Below, piece after piece: positions 1 to 9,857 of a stretch of DNA of 64,000 nt; the first letter of the stretch is position 1, and every line of letters starts with the position of its first letter. The notes under the pieces are model-generated. The model was given only the letters and a program-made list of their open reading frames with translations. It made no database searches and was not told where the DNA came from. Position numbers and translations under genes: made by a program. The DNA comes from Pseudomonas sp. GM41(2012) (lineage in GTDB: Bacteria > Pseudomonadota > Gammaproteobacteria > Pseudomonadales > Pseudomonadaceae): contig NZ_AKJN02000007.1 in assembly GCF_000282315.2 (NCBI RefSeq), forward strand, positions 62,001 through 126,000. The letters are read 5' to 3'.

Positions 1-79
1 ACACTACAGAACTCAAGCCCGCCAGTACCTGTCTGAAAACAGGTCGCGCGAGGCGACCAAAATTGTCCAGGAGTAAAGC
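1..79 (+). promoter_or_regulatory. Leader upstream of dsbA with short hairpin and ribosome binding site
   Basis: A short palindrome, ACCTGT and ACAGGT separated by six bases, lies at 27-44 with no T-run after it. A GGAG at about 70-73 sits six bases before the dsbA ATG and is a good ribosome binding site. One frame is open from the window edge to a TAA at 74-76 (24 codons), but so short a frame is uninformative at this GC content, so I do not call a partial upstream gene. Confidence 0.4.
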
Positions 80-721
80 ATGCGTAATCTGATCATCAGC
101 GCCGCACTCGTCGCTGCCAGCCTGTTCGGCATGACCGCCCAAGCTGCTGAAGCACCCGCAGCGCCTTATGTCGAACTGACCAATCCCGTCCCGGTGGCCG
201 TGCCTGGCAAGATCGAAGTGGTGGAGCTGTTCTGGTACGGCTGCCCACACTGCTACGCTTTCGAACCCGTGATCAATCCATGGGTTGAGAAACTGCCTTC
301 CGACGTGAACTTCGTCCGCATTCCGGCCATGTTCGGCGGCCCGTGGAACGCGCACGGCCAGATGTTCCTGACTCTTGAAGCCATGGGCGTCGAAAACAAG
401 GTTCACGCTGCGGTCTTCAACGCGATTCAGAAAGAACACAAGAAGCTGGTCGACAAGAATGAAATGGCCGATTTCCTGGCCACTCAGGGCGTAGACAAGG
501 ACAAGTTCCTGGCCACCTTCGACTCCTTTGCCATCAAAGGCCAGATCGTCAAGGCCACTGACCTGGCCAAAAAGTACGAAATCTCCGGAGTTCCGACCAT
601 GATCGTCAACGGCAAGTATCGCTTCGACGTGGGCTCCGCCGGCGGCGCCGAGCAAGCATTGCAACTGGCCGACAAGCTGATCGACAAAGAGCGAGCGGCT
701 AACAAGGCTGCTGCCAACTAA
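80..721 (+). CDS. dsbA: Thiol:disulfide interchange protein DsbA
   Basis: Periplasmic thiol oxidase that introduces disulfide bonds into exported proteins and is re-oxidised by DsbB. The 213-residue product begins with a Sec signal peptide (about residues 1-22, hydrophobic core then AQAA). The thioredoxin-fold active site is C55-P-H-C58 within WYGCPHCYAF, followed by the helical insertion and the cis-proline loop GVPTM near residue 175. Length is normal for pseudomonad DsbA. The next gene starts 15 bases downstream, so the two are probably cotranscribed. A nearby product (4648-6261) carries a periplasmic CSS-type domain with two cysteines and is a plausible DsbA client; that link is inference. 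Confidence 0.96.
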   Translation: MRNLIISAALVAASLFGMTAQAAEAPAAPYVELTNPVPVAVPGKIEVVELFWYGCPHCYAFEPVINPWVEKLPSDVNFVRIPAMFGGPWNAHGQMFLTLEAMGVENKVHAAVFNAIQKEHKKLVDKNEMADFLATQGVDKDKFLATFDSFAIKGQIVKATDLAKKYEISGVPTMIVNGKYRFDVGSAGGAEQALQLADKLIDKERAANKAAAN

Positions 722-735
722 GCGCAGCGACTGCC

Positions 736-1614
736 ATGCGCCGCTGGGGCACTGAACGCGTCGTTGGCCTGCATGCTCCGCGGGTCAACGAACATCATCT
801 GGAGACGACGGGCCTGCCCGCAGACAGTCGTCTGCGCTTGCTCAGTTTCAATATCCAGGTCGGCATCAGTACCGAGCGCTATCACCACTACCTGACCCGG
901 GGCTGGCAGCATCTGTTGCCGCACACCGGGCGTGCCGACAATCTGCAGAAGATCGGCAATCTGCTGGGCGACTTCGATCTGGTCGCCTTGCAGGAAGCCG
1001 ATGGCGGCAGCCTGCGATCAGGCTACGTCAACCAGGTCGAACACCTGGCCCAGCTCGGCGCATTCCCCTACTGGTATCAACAACTCAATCGCAATCTCGG
1101 ACGACTCGGCCAGCACAGCAATGGTGTGCTCAGCCGCCTGCGTCCGTGGGCGATTGAAGATCATCCGCTACCGGGGCCCAAGGGGCGCGGGGCGATTCTG
1201 GTGCGCTTTGGCGAAGGGCCTGAGGCGCTGGTGGTGGTCATGATGCACCTGGCGCTCGGCGCTCGCGCCCGCAGCATGCAACTGGCTTACATCCGCGAGT
1301 TGATCGGCGGCTATAAACACCAGGTGCTGATGGGCGACATGAATACCCATGCCAGTGACTTGCTGCAAAACTCCCCGTTGCGTGACCTTGGCCTGCTCGC
1401 GCCGCAACTGGAAGCGACGTTCCCCAGCTGGCGCCCGCAGCGCTGTCTGGACCATATTCTGCTGAGCCCCACCCTGACCCTTGAAAAGGTCGAGGTGCTG
1501 GCACAACCCATTTCCGATCACCTGCCGGTCGCGGTAGAGATTCGTCTGCCGGGTTCGCTCACGGCCGATGCATTGCCCGCGTTGAGTCCTGCCCCTCGCG
1601 GATCCCATGAATGA
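736..1614 (+). CDS. Endonuclease/exonuclease/phosphatase family protein
   Basis: A 292-residue protein with the DNase I/EEP fold. Visible motifs in order are SFNIQVG (strand 1 with the metal-proximal Asn), ALQEADG (catalytic Glu), a central H near MMHLALG, GDMNTH (Asp/Asn pair), DHILLS and the C-terminal SDHLPV catalytic dyad. All catalytic positions expected of the superfamily are present, so it should be an active metal-dependent phosphodiesterase, but whether it acts on DNA, RNA or phospholipid cannot be told from sequence. No signal peptide is evident. Its stop overlaps the ATG of the diguanylate cyclase (ATGA at 1611-1614), indicating translational coupling. Confidence 0.85.
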   Translation: MRRWGTERVVGLHAPRVNEHHLETTGLPADSRLRLLSFNIQVGISTERYHHYLTRGWQHLLPHTGRADNLQKIGNLLGDFDLVALQEADGGSLRSGYVNQVEHLAQLGAFPYWYQQLNRNLGRLGQHSNGVLSRLRPWAIEDHPLPGPKGRGAILVRFGEGPEALVVVMMHLALGARARSMQLAYIRELIGGYKHQVLMGDMNTHASDLLQNSPLRDLGLLAPQLEATFPSWRPQRCLDHILLSPTLTLEKVEVLAQPISDHLPVAVEIRLPGSLTADALPALSPAPRGSHE

Positions 1615-3689
1615 GCGACGAAGCACAGCGCTGGAAAGAGAAATACCTCAAAAGCATCGAACAACAGGAAAAGCTCGAACGTCGATGGGACGCCCGACTC
1701 GACCTGCTGCGTCGTGGCCTGGTACGCAGCACGCTGGCAGCCGAGGGCACCGACCGCGTCGTTGACCAATGCATGAAGGAAATGCGTGAAGTCGTGCGCA
1801 CCGACGACATGGACGCCGGTCTGGCCGCCCTGCTTCCGCGGCTGGAAAAAGCCGTACTCGACTCCGAACAACGCCGGGAAACCCGGATTAATCAGACCAG
1901 CGCTGCATTGACCGCACTGGTCTCGCAGCTGCAAACATTACCGCTGCCCCGCGAAGTAAGCCGGCCGCTGAAAAACTTCGCCAAGCAACTGGATGCAAGA
2001 GTCGGGCAGGCGCGCGAAATTCCGTTGCTGCTCAGCGAACTGAGCGGCCTGCAAGGCAAAGCCCTGAACCAGCTTGAAAACCCGGCAGAGCCCGGCCGCC
2101 CTGGTTTGCTGCAGCGACTCTTCGGTAGCCGTGAAGCGGATGAAGCAGCATTACAGGTTGCCTCCGCCACCGTCCCGACGCCCGCCCCGCCGCTAGCCAA
2201 AGCGGTTGCTGTGCCTCATGCCGAGACACCACAGGTCACTGTCGATCTCGCGCCAGAGATCGATAAGCCGCCAGTGGCGGTCGCACAAGTTGCCACGCCC
2301 GCTACTGCGTCCGAGCCACCGCCGATCGAGGCTCCGCCCGCAACAGCGCCTTCTCCTGCAGTTGTAGCATTTGTCCCGCCGGTGCTTGAGCCGGAGCGAG
2401 CACGCGCCCAGTCTCCAGAGACGCAACCGCAACCGGACATAGAACATCCAGAAGAACCGGCTCCATCAATCATCGAGCCAGAAATACACGCTCAACCAGC
2501 AATCAATCCCGACGAACTGACCCCGGTGGTCTATCTCGACAGCCTGCCGTTGCCCCCGGCCATGGCCGAGGCGTTGGCCGCCGTAGACACTGAACAATCC
2601 GAGCCGGATGTTCTCTACGCCCTGCCGGACTCACCCGAGCCGTCCTACAGCTCGGTGGCCAAGCATATCGAAGACACGCTACTGGGCCTGCTCGACGACC
2701 TGACGCTGCCCGAGCGTCATCGTCCGCAAGCCGAAGCGATGCGTGATCGCCTGCAAAACGGTTTGAACTGGTACGAACTGCTGCCAATCCTCGACGATCT
2801 GGCAACCTTGATGCTGGCAATCACCGACAGTGGCCAGCATGAATTCGAAGCCTACTTGCAACAGCTGAACGAACGCCTCGAGTCGTTCCAAAGCAACTTA
2901 CAGGCCGCCAGCGACGGCCATGCCGACAACCGTTCCGCCGCACGCGAGATGGACACGCAGATCCGCGAGCAGGTCGACGGCTTGCAGAGCAGCATGCAGG
3001 AAGCCGCCGACCTGGACGATCTCAAGCACGTTCTGGAAAACCATCTGGAAGGCCTGCTCGGCACCATGGACCAGCACCAGAAGCAGCGTGACGAGCGCGA
3101 GCAGGAAGTCGCAGCCCGCCTTCATAGCCTGGCCGAACGCGTTGCGCACATGGAGCAGGAAGCCCTGGGCTACCGCGAGCATCTTGAAGAACAGCGTCAG
3201 AAAGCCTTGATCGACCCGCTGACCGGCCTGCCTAACCGGGCAGCCTGGAGCGAACGACTGGATCACGAAATCAGCCAATGGCAGCAACACGGCAACACCC
3301 TGTTGCTGGCCATGCTCGACCTCGACCATTTCAAACGCATTAACGATAACTATGGTCACCTGGCGGGCGACAAAGTACTGAAAATCATCGCCAGCGTGCT
3401 ACGCAAGCGCCTGCGCGGGACGGATTTCATTGCCCGGTTCGGCGGTGAGGAGTTTGTCCTGTTGATGCCAGACACAGCGCCAACTGCTGGTGCGAAACTG
3501 CTGGAAAAGCTGCGCGCCTCGATCGAAGCCTGTCCTTTCCACTTCAAGGGTGAGCCGGTAACCATCACCATTTCCATGGGCCTGACTGCATTCAAACCCG
3601 GCGAACATAGCGATCTGGTCCTGAAAAGAGCCGATCAGGCGCTATATCGCGCGAAACATGCCGGCCGCAATCAAGTGGCACTGGGCTGA
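1611..3689 (+). CDS. Diguanylate cyclase (GGDEF), DgcH-like
   Basis: Makes cyclic di-GMP from two GTP. The 692-residue protein has an N-terminal helical/coiled-coil region (about 1-170), a long Pro/Glu/Ala-rich low-complexity linker (about 190-330), a second helical region (about 350-530) and a C-terminal GGDEF domain starting at DPLTGLPNR. The active-site loop is G611-G-E-E-F615, a functional GGEEF variant, preceded by R602-G-T-D605 exactly five residues upstream, which is an intact allosteric product-inhibition I-site. No membrane segment is seen, so it is probably cytosolic. It corresponds by position (after dsbA and an EEP gene) to P. aeruginosa dgcH. Start chosen from the ATGA overlap with the preceding gene. 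Confidence 0.92.
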   Translation: MSDEAQRWKEKYLKSIEQQEKLERRWDARLDLLRRGLVRSTLAAEGTDRVVDQCMKEMREVVRTDDMDAGLAALLPRLEKAVLDSEQRRETRINQTSAALTALVSQLQTLPLPREVSRPLKNFAKQLDARVGQAREIPLLLSELSGLQGKALNQLENPAEPGRPGLLQRLFGSREADEAALQVASATVPTPAPPLAKAVAVPHAETPQVTVDLAPEIDKPPVAVAQVATPATASEPPPIEAPPATAPSPAVVAFVPPVLEPERARAQSPETQPQPDIEHPEEPAPSIIEPEIHAQPAINPDELTPVVYLDSLPLPPAMAEALAAVDTEQSEPDVLYALPDSPEPSYSSVAKHIEDTLLGLLDDLTLPERHRPQAEAMRDRLQNGLNWYELLPILDDLATLMLAITDSGQHEFEAYLQQLNERLESFQSNLQAASDGHADNRSAAREMDTQIREQVDGLQSSMQEAADLDDLKHVLENHLEGLLGTMDQHQKQRDEREQEVAARLHSLAERVAHMEQEALGYREHLEEQRQKALIDPLTGLPNRAAWSERLDHEISQWQQHGNTLLLAMLDLDHFKRINDNYGHLAGDKVLKIIASVLRKRLRGTDFIARFGGEEFVLLMPDTAPTAGAKLLEKLRASIEACPFHFKGEPVTITISMGLTAFKPGEHSDLVLKRADQALYRAKHAGRNQVALG

Positions 3690-3792
3690 CGGTTAATTGT
3701 TCCATTTTGTTTAAAACTTCGCGTTGGCCGTCTGCGCGCAAGGCAGTACGTTACACTGTTGCATTACTGTCTTGCGTGTATTGCCTTCTGCC

Positions 3793-4572
3793 ATGAAATA
3801 TCTAGCTCTCATCGTGTCGCTGATTCTGTTGGCCGGTTGTGCCAGCGGCCCCCGGTTCGACACAAGTCACCCTTCAGCCAATTACGACAGCCGCATTCAA
3901 TTCGTGGTGGTGCATTACACCTCCGCGTCACTGGAGCGCTCGCTGCAACTGCTGACCCACGGCGACGTCAGTAGCCACTACCTGATTGGCGACAACAAAG
4001 GCGCCACCATCTACAAACTGATGGATGAAAACGTCCGAGCCTGGCATGCCGGGGAAAGCGAATGGCAAGGCCGGACCTGGCTGAACTCCAGCTCCATTGG
4101 CATCGAAATCGTCAATCCGGGTTTTAAAGACACCCCTACCGGGCGCCTTTGGTACCCCTACAGCGAAGACCAGGTCCAGTCCCTGATCGTCCTGCTCAAA
4201 GACATCAGCAAGCGCTACGCCATCAATCCCCGCAGCATCATCGGCCATAGCGACATCGCCCCGCTGCGCAAACTTGATCCGGGGCCGCTGTTCCCGTGGA
4301 AGCGTCTGGCTGCCGAAGGCCTGGGAATCTGGCCGAATGAGCAGGCCGTAACGCGTCAGCAAGCACAGTTCGAAGTACAACTGCCCACCATCAGCTGGTT
4401 TCAGGCACAGCTGGCCCGCGCGGGTTATCCCACCCCCCAAACCGGCGAACTGGATGTTGCGACACGTCATGTGATTGCGGCCTTCCAGATGCATTTCCGA
4501 CCGTCACGTTTCGATGGCACACCGGATGCGCAAACCGCGGCGCTTCTACAAGTCTTGAACCAGACAAAATAA
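3793..4572 (+). CDS. ampDh2: N-acetylmuramoyl-L-alanine amidase, AmpDh2-like lipoprotein
   Basis: Zinc amidase that cleaves the muramyl-peptide bond of peptidoglycan or its anhydro turnover products. The ATG at 3793 is preferred over an upstream frame extension because it gives a clean lipoprotein signal peptide ending in the lipobox LAGC (Cys16), so the enzyme is probably anchored to the inner face of the outer membrane. The Amidase_2 core shows VVHYTS (first zinc His), IGIEIVN (Glu), and GHSDIAP followed by KLDPGPLFPW (second His and Asp). A C-terminal peptidoglycan-binding helical domain follows from about residue 200. The 259-residue length matches AmpDh2; in P. aeruginosa this gene also lies next to kinB. 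Confidence 0.9.
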   Translation: MKYLALIVSLILLAGCASGPRFDTSHPSANYDSRIQFVVVHYTSASLERSLQLLTHGDVSSHYLIGDNKGATIYKLMDENVRAWHAGESEWQGRTWLNSSSIGIEIVNPGFKDTPTGRLWYPYSEDQVQSLIVLLKDISKRYAINPRSIIGHSDIAPLRKLDPGPLFPWKRLAAEGLGIWPNEQAVTRQQAQFEVQLPTISWFQAQLARAGYPTPQTGELDVATRHVIAAFQMHFRPSRFDGTPDAQTAALLQVLNQTK

Positions 4573-4647
4573 TGACGCCCGCCCGACGGTAAGCGCTTTT
4601 TTTCAATCAGCAGCTATAACTCATTGGTAATACTTCGGATATTCCCT

Positions 4648-6261
4648 ATGCCTGCTGCTCGAGAGACACTTCGTAGTTGGTTCTTTCGCCCTTGGTTTTT
4701 GGCGATACTGGCTGCTGCCTTGAGCGCGACACTCCTGATGGCCGGCAGCCTGTTCGTGGCCATGCATCAAGTCGAGCAAAACGAAAGCGAAGTGATGAAT
4801 GCCCAGGGCGAGCGCTTCCTTGCTCGTCTGGAGCAGCTGTTCGGGCAGTTGCGGGAAAGCCTCGACGACCTGGAAGCCCAGCCGTTACGCGGCTGCGATG
4901 ACGAAATGATCGCGACCTTGCAACAGGTCAGCTTCAATTACCGTTTCGTTTACGAAGCCGCTTATATGGACGCCTCGCGGATCTGTTCCAACCGCCCCCG
5001 CCAGGAAGGGCTGTCGATGATAAGACCGCCAGACATCAAGGGGCCGACCTACAGTTACTGGTTGAACACCACCACCGAACCCGATGAAAACCGCGCCGCG
5101 CTGATGCTCGGACGCGGCAATTTTCGTGTCGCGACATCTCGCGGGCATTTGACCGACATGGTCGACTTGCCACCGGGCAGCAGCCTGCTGGTGGTGCTCG
5201 ACCACGGTACACGCGCGATTCCGGTACTGGGTGTCTCGCAGGCCTGGCCACCCACCGAACCTTGGCCCCCGAAAAGCCTCGACGCGCTACAAGTGACGCA
5301 TTCCCGCTTGATTTACCGCATGCCCACCAACAATCCGGAATACCAATTGGTGCTGATCAGCCCGCGCACCGGCATGCAGGTGCCCGCCGTCTGGTGGTGG
5401 TTGCTGCCGGCCAGCCTGGCACTCGCCTTATGCGTGGGTTTTCTGGTGCTTTTGCTGGTGCGCCAGCGACAGTCACTGGACGCCGAACTGAGTGGTGCCA
5501 TCCGACGAGGCGAATTGCAGGTGCTGTATCAACCGATTTTCGACCTCGACAGCCGCAACTGTGTCGGGGCAGAAGCCTTGCTGCGCTGGCGAAGACCGGA
5601 CGGCACCCTGACCAGCCCCGACCTGTTTATTCCGATGGCGGAGAACACCGGCCAGATTCGCCAGATGACCGACTTCGTCCTGCAACGCCTGCTTGAGCAA
5701 CTGGGTCATTTGTTGCGGGCCAATCCGCAACTGTACATCTCGGTCAACCTGGCGGCCTGCGACGTCATGGTGCCGCGTATCGGTCAGGTAATGGCGCGCC
5801 TGCTGACCTTGCACCGCGTCGCGGCAAAGCAAATTGCCTTTGAGGTTACCGAGCGGGGATTGATCGATGTCGTGGTCGCCCGGGAAAACCTGCAAGCCTT
5901 GCGGGATGTCGGGCATCAAGTGCTGATCGATGACTTTGGCACCGGCTATTGCAGCCTTGCCTACCTACAAACCCTGCCAGTCGATTGCCTGAAAATCGAC
6001 AAGGCGTTTATCGATGCGCTGGGTCATGACGCTGCAAGTAGCGGTGTCGCCCCGCACATCATTCACATGGCCCAAGCCCTGCAACTCAAGGTGATTGCCG
6101 AGGGCATCGAACTCGAATCCCAGGCGGCGCTTCTGAGCAGCGAAGGCGTGAAGTTCGGTCAGGGTTGGCTATTCGCCCATGCGTTGAGTGCGGTGCAGTT
6201 CATCGAGCTGATTACCCGTGGCCGCCGAATGGCCGCCCGACGTCTCGATGACGAAGCCTGA
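4648..6261 (+). CDS. CSS-motif EAL-domain cyclic-di-GMP phosphodiesterase
   Basis: Predicted inner-membrane enzyme that hydrolyses c-di-GMP to pGpG. The ATG at 4648 is preferred to an upstream TTG. The product (537 residues) has TM1 at about 14-38, a periplasmic CSS-type domain with C83 and C113 (RICSN replaces the classic CSS triplet), TM2 at about 236-261, then an EAL domain. EAL hallmarks are complete: the EAL triplet in GAEALLRW, VNLAA, FEVTERG, DDFGTGYCSL, LKIDKAFID and VIAEGIEL, so it should be catalytic. Family knowledge: CSS domains sense periplasmic thiol redox state and are repressed when DsbA/DsbB form the disulfide. It ends 12 bp from the convergent kinB stop. Confidence 0.9.
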   Translation: MPAARETLRSWFFRPWFLAILAAALSATLLMAGSLFVAMHQVEQNESEVMNAQGERFLARLEQLFGQLRESLDDLEAQPLRGCDDEMIATLQQVSFNYRFVYEAAYMDASRICSNRPRQEGLSMIRPPDIKGPTYSYWLNTTTEPDENRAALMLGRGNFRVATSRGHLTDMVDLPPGSSLLVVLDHGTRAIPVLGVSQAWPPTEPWPPKSLDALQVTHSRLIYRMPTNNPEYQLVLISPRTGMQVPAVWWWLLPASLALALCVGFLVLLLVRQRQSLDAELSGAIRRGELQVLYQPIFDLDSRNCVGAEALLRWRRPDGTLTSPDLFIPMAENTGQIRQMTDFVLQRLLEQLGHLLRANPQLYISVNLAACDVMVPRIGQVMARLLTLHRVAAKQIAFEVTERGLIDVVVARENLQALRDVGHQVLIDDFGTGYCSLAYLQTLPVDCLKIDKAFIDALGHDAASSGVAPHIIHMAQALQLKVIAEGIELESQAALLSSEGVKFGQGWLFAHALSAVQFIELITRGRRMAARRLDDEA

Positions 6262-6273
6262 AGCGGCTGCGGC

Positions 6274-8064
6274 TTAAACCGACAACGCCATATAGAACTG
6301 AGTACCCTGCCCCGGTCGCGAATAAACACCCATCCGCCCGCCGTGCAGCTGCACGATTTCCTTGCACAGTGCCAGACCGAGCCCGGCACCGCCCTTCTTG
6401 CGACCCACCTGTACAAAGGGTTCGAAAATCCGCCCCTGCTGACCATAGGCAATGCCTTCGCCGTTGTCCTCGACGCTGATAATCACCCGCTCCCCATGGC
6501 GTCGAGCCTGCAAACGTATTTGCCCGCCGGAAGCGGTGTGGCGCAACGCGTTGTCGATCAGGTTATCGAGCACCCGGTCCAGCTGCGGCTGATCGGCCTG
6601 CAATCGCGGCAATGGCCCTTGCACTTCCACTAGCAGGTCGATGCCCTGCTCTTCTGCCGGGCCGGCAAAACGTGCCCGGGCCTGGTCCAGCAAATCCTCG
6701 ATGGAGCACGGCGCCAACGTGAGTTTCTGCAATCCGTTCTGGTAGCGAGAGAAGTTCAGCAGGTCGTTGATCAACTGCATCAAGCGCTGCATCTCTTCAT
6801 TCACGGTGTCCAGCAGATCAGCTTCACGCGAGTCCTTGTCAAAGTGCGCGCGCTCGCGAAACAGGCCGAACGCCATGTGCATCCCGGTCACCGGCGTTCG
6901 CAATTCATGGGAGGCGCGCAGCACAAACTCGCTGCGCACCCGTTCAAACGCCCGCTGTTCGGTGACGTCATGCAGCACCATCACGGCGCCGAGAATATGA
7001 CCCTGCGTATGGCTGACTGGCGTCAGACTGAAGGTCAGCAACCGCGACTCACCATCGACCTCGATACTCAGGTCCTCAGGCGCCCGCTCCAGGGTGCCAC
7101 CGCGCAGTACCAGTTGCAGCTGATCATCGAGTTCGGGGCGCTCAAGCGCCGTACCCAGACCCTGACCGAGACGATCACTGTCCCAACCCAACTGACGTTG
7201 CGCAACCGGGTTGAGGTGTTCCAAACGGCCATCGCGGTCGATCATCAGCAACCCATCGTCGATGCTGTCGAGCACCGCTTGCAACCGCTGCTGGCCTGCG
7301 AGCAGCTCATCGACATTGGTGGCCTGATGCTCACGCAGGGCCTCGGCCATGATCCCGAAGCGCTTGGTCAGCTGATTCATTTCCACGGCCGAGGAAATCG
7401 GTAGCGTCACTTCGAAATTGCCTTGGCCGATGTTGTCCGCCGCTTGGGCCAGAGCCTCGATCGGCGCACCAAAACGTTGAGCGATAGCGTGGGCGGTGAC
7501 GAAGCCGATGATCAGCACCGCCAGCCCCACCAGCCCGAGCAGGCCGGCAATCAGCAGCGCCCTCTCCCGAGCCTGCCGTTCGGTGGCATTGATGTTATCC
7601 AGCGCACGCTGTTGCTCGACGATCAAACCATTGCGCAGCGCATTGAATTTTTCGGTGAGTTCTTTGTTGCCACTCAACACCTGCGTCGAGTCACGTGACA
7701 GGTCGTACACCTGCAGAAAGCTCAGGTAGTCAGTCTTGGCCTGTTCGAAACCGAACTGGCGCTCATCGCCAGCCTGGGCATGGACAATGCCGTCATCAAG
7801 CAACTGGAAATAATGCTGCTTGGACGCCTCGAACGCTGCAGGATCCGGCTTCTCGCTGAGCATGATCATCAGCTGATCGCCCAGGGTCTGACGCAATTTC
7901 AGTCCCACGTCGAGCGTGGCGAAGTTATTGCGAATCAGCGCTTCCTGAGAACTCGCCATCTGCATCACGCTGACCAGCCCGAGCAACAGCCCAAGCAGCG
8001 CCACAGTGATCAGTGCGGAAATACTCAGAAACAGCCGCGTGCGCAACTTCATCGCCAGTCTCAT
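6274..8064 (-). CDS. kinB: Sensor histidine kinase KinB
   Basis: Membrane sensor kinase paired with AlgB. Starting at ATG 8064, just after the algB stop, gives 596 residues, the expected KinB size; a second ATG at 8052 is also possible, and the longer open frame is algB shadow. Features in order: TM1 at about 8-30, a roughly 135-residue periplasmic sensor region, TM2 at about 168-190, HAMP, a PAS domain (about 255-370), a HisKA domain with phosphoacceptor H386 in SHELRTP, and an ATP-binding domain with N (DNLIDNAL), DNGEGI, and GAGLGLAL G-boxes. In P. aeruginosa KinB acts mainly as the AlgB phosphatase and controls alginate and virulence genes. Confidence 0.95.
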   Translation of the reverse strand: MRLAMKLRTRLFLSISALITVALLGLLLGLVSVMQMASSQEALIRNNFATLDVGLKLRQTLGDQLMIMLSEKPDPAAFEASKQHYFQLLDDGIVHAQAGDERQFGFEQAKTDYLSFLQVYDLSRDSTQVLSGNKELTEKFNALRNGLIVEQQRALDNINATERQARERALLIAGLLGLVGLAVLIIGFVTAHAIAQRFGAPIEALAQAADNIGQGNFEVTLPISSAVEMNQLTKRFGIMAEALREHQATNVDELLAGQQRLQAVLDSIDDGLLMIDRDGRLEHLNPVAQRQLGWDSDRLGQGLGTALERPELDDQLQLVLRGGTLERAPEDLSIEVDGESRLLTFSLTPVSHTQGHILGAVMVLHDVTEQRAFERVRSEFVLRASHELRTPVTGMHMAFGLFRERAHFDKDSREADLLDTVNEEMQRLMQLINDLLNFSRYQNGLQKLTLAPCSIEDLLDQARARFAGPAEEQGIDLLVEVQGPLPRLQADQPQLDRVLDNLIDNALRHTASGGQIRLQARRHGERVIISVEDNGEGIAYGQQGRIFEPFVQVGRKKGGAGLGLALCKEIVQLHGGRMGVYSRPGQGTQFYMALSV

Positions 8065-8074
8065 CGGAGACAGC

Positions 8075-9421
8075 TCACAAGTTGTACTGCTTGCGTTTTC
8101 GGTACAACGTCGAGGCATCGATACCCAGGGTCTTGGCGGCCTGGTCCAGCGTATCTGCCGTGGCGAGGACCGCTCCGATGTGGGCTTTTTCCAATTCATC
8201 CAGGCTCAGCGCGGCGCCGATGCGAGGAGCGTTGTTGACCGGGGTTTCAGCCATGCCCAAGTGACTGATCTCGACCCGTTCCTGTGGACAAATGATGCTT
8301 GCCCGCTCCACAACGTTGCGCAGTTCGCGAATATTCCCCGGCCAGCGGTAGCCGAGCAGCGCTTCACGGGCTTCGTCGCTGAAGCCCCGAGCCGGACGCG
8401 CGTATTCCTTGACGAAGCGGGCCAGAAAGCGATCGGCCAGGGTCAGAATATCCTCCCTGCGCTCGCGCAGTGGCGGCAGGTGCAAGGTGATGACGTTCAG
8501 GCGGTAGAGCAAATCTTCACGGAAACGGCCGTCGCGGACCATGTCTTCGAGGTTCTGGTTTGTGGCCGCGAGGATGCGCACATCGGCGCGGCGGGTGACC
8601 GGGTCGCCCACCCGTTCGTATTCTTTATCCTGGATGAAACGCAGCAGTTTAGGTTGCAAAACCAACGGAAAATCGCCGATCTCGTCAAGAAACAGCGTCC
8701 CACCGTCGGCCTGATTGACACGACCCAGAGTACTTTCGCTGGCCCCGGTGAACGCGCCACGGCTGTGGCCGAAGAGCTCGCTTTCCATGAGTTCGGCGGT
8801 CAGGGACGGGCAGTTGATCGTGATGCAGGATTTCTTCGAGCGCTTGCTCCAGCCGTGAATGGCCTGGGACAGTTCGCCTTTACCGGTGCCGGACTCGCCG
8901 AGAATCAAAATATTGGCATCGGTGTTGGCCACCTGGCGGGCGGTTTCGAGCACGACTTTCATCGCCGGGCTGTGAGAGTCCAGGCCATCCTTGGGTTTGC
9001 GCACTTCGCCTTCAAGGGCTTCCAGGCGTGCCGACAGTTGCCGCACTTCCAGCTGCTTGGCGGTGGCCAGGCGCAATTGGTCGGGGCTGCAGGGCTTGAC
9101 CAGATAGTCGGCGGCCCCGGCCTGAATGGCATCGACCGCCGTGTCCACGGCCGAGTGAGCGGTGACGATCACCACCCTCATCCACGGCGCCTGAATGCGC
9201 ATTTGGGCCAGCACATCGAGGCCGTTGTCTTCCCCCAGTCGCAGATCGAGGAAACACAGGTCGAACACTTGACGCTGAAGCAGTGCATCCGCCTGAGCGG
9301 CGCTGTTGGCGGTAGCGACGCTATAGCCTTCATCTTCGAGGCAATAACGGAAAGTACGCAGGATGGCGGACTCATCGTCCACCAGCAGAATGCGGCCTTG
9401 ATGCTCAGTGGCTGACTCCAT
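8075..9421 (-). CDS. algB: NtrC-family response regulator AlgB
   Basis: Two-component regulator of alginate and virulence genes. The 448-residue protein has a receiver domain (acidic DDE cluster at 15-17, phosphoacceptor D59 in FLDLRLG), an AAA+ sigma-54 interaction domain with Walker A GESGTGKGE, the GAFTGA loop, Walker B GGTLFLDEIGD and the R-finger region, and a C-terminal Fis-type helix-turn-helix ending in LGIDASTLYRKRKQY. The GAFTGA motif means it is structurally able to drive sigma-54 promoters. kinB begins ten bases after its stop, so the pair is one operon transcribed leftward from the 9422-9857 gap. Confidence 0.96.
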   Translation of the reverse strand: MESATEHQGRILLVDDESAILRTFRYCLEDEGYSVATANSAAQADALLQRQVFDLCFLDLRLGEDNGLDVLAQMRIQAPWMRVVIVTAHSAVDTAVDAIQAGAADYLVKPCSPDQLRLATAKQLEVRQLSARLEALEGEVRKPKDGLDSHSPAMKVVLETARQVANTDANILILGESGTGKGELSQAIHGWSKRSKKSCITINCPSLTAELMESELFGHSRGAFTGASESTLGRVNQADGGTLFLDEIGDFPLVLQPKLLRFIQDKEYERVGDPVTRRADVRILAATNQNLEDMVRDGRFREDLLYRLNVITLHLPPLRERREDILTLADRFLARFVKEYARPARGFSDEAREALLGYRWPGNIRELRNVVERASIICPQERVEISHLGMAETPVNNAPRIGAALSLDELEKAHIGAVLATADTLDQAAKTLGIDASTLYRKRKQYNL

Positions 9422-9857
9422 TTTCCTACGCTCCTTAATGAATGATCTTGGTTAGTCCCAGAATAATCGGGCAAGTTGCATGGTTGATTCTGGTCGATTT
9501 CAGCCACAGCAGCGTAGCTCTCCCCTCACCCTACGGCTAATCGCCTGATTTTGTTGTTTTTTTATCAGATAGCCGGTTCGCAGGCGATTGGCAGTGTCCC
9601 CTTGTGACATCCACACCCTCTTCGCAATTCAAAAATATTGAAAGTTCCCACTCGCCCATCGTGCATTACGCACGACTTCAAAAGGACCATCGTGCAGGAT
9701 GCGTCCGATCCGGTTTCCACATTATTCATAACTAGTTGATTTTATTGGATTTTATTATCAGCAAAAGCTGGCATGCAGACTGCAACAGTGTGATTGACCG
9801 GGGCATTCAAGAAGTCGCCCCCTAACAAGATCACCACAGAGTGGGAGGAGCTTCAGG
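9422..9857. promoter_or_regulatory. Intergenic regulatory region between algB and a small envelope-gene cluster
   Basis: A 436-bp gap, divergently flanked, noticeably more AT-rich than the coding sequence (runs such as TTGTTTTTTTATC near 9552 and the TTTTATTGGATTTTATT tract near 9741). It must carry the algB promoter on the minus strand and the promoter of the rightward genes. Apart from the sigma-54-like site listed separately I see no open frame or hairpin I can support. Confidence 0.5.
9769..9784 (+). promoter_or_regulatory. Candidate sigma-54 (-24/-12) promoter
   Basis: The sequence TGGCATGCAGACTGCA keeps the invariant GG and GC dinucleotides of the RpoN consensus TGGCACG-N4-TTGC at the right spacing, with one mismatch in the -24 half and one in the -12 half. 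It lies about 75 bp upstream of the ATG at 9858, just downstream of an AT-rich tract that could serve for IHF bending. The divergent neighbour is AlgB, an NtrC-type activator. Function is inferred from the match only. Confidence 0.45.

Noticed and set aside
2..76. 24-codon open frame ending at 74-76, possibly the C-terminus of an upstream gene
   Set aside because: Too short to judge; it includes a palindrome and does not resemble the cytochrome c4 end usually upstream of dsbA.
3724..3792. N-terminal extension of the AmpDh2-like protein
   Set aside because: The ATG at 3793 yields a proper lipoprotein signal; the extension would hide it.
8006..9415. 469-codon plus-strand ORF
   Set aside because: Mirror of algB, which has full domain support on the other strand.
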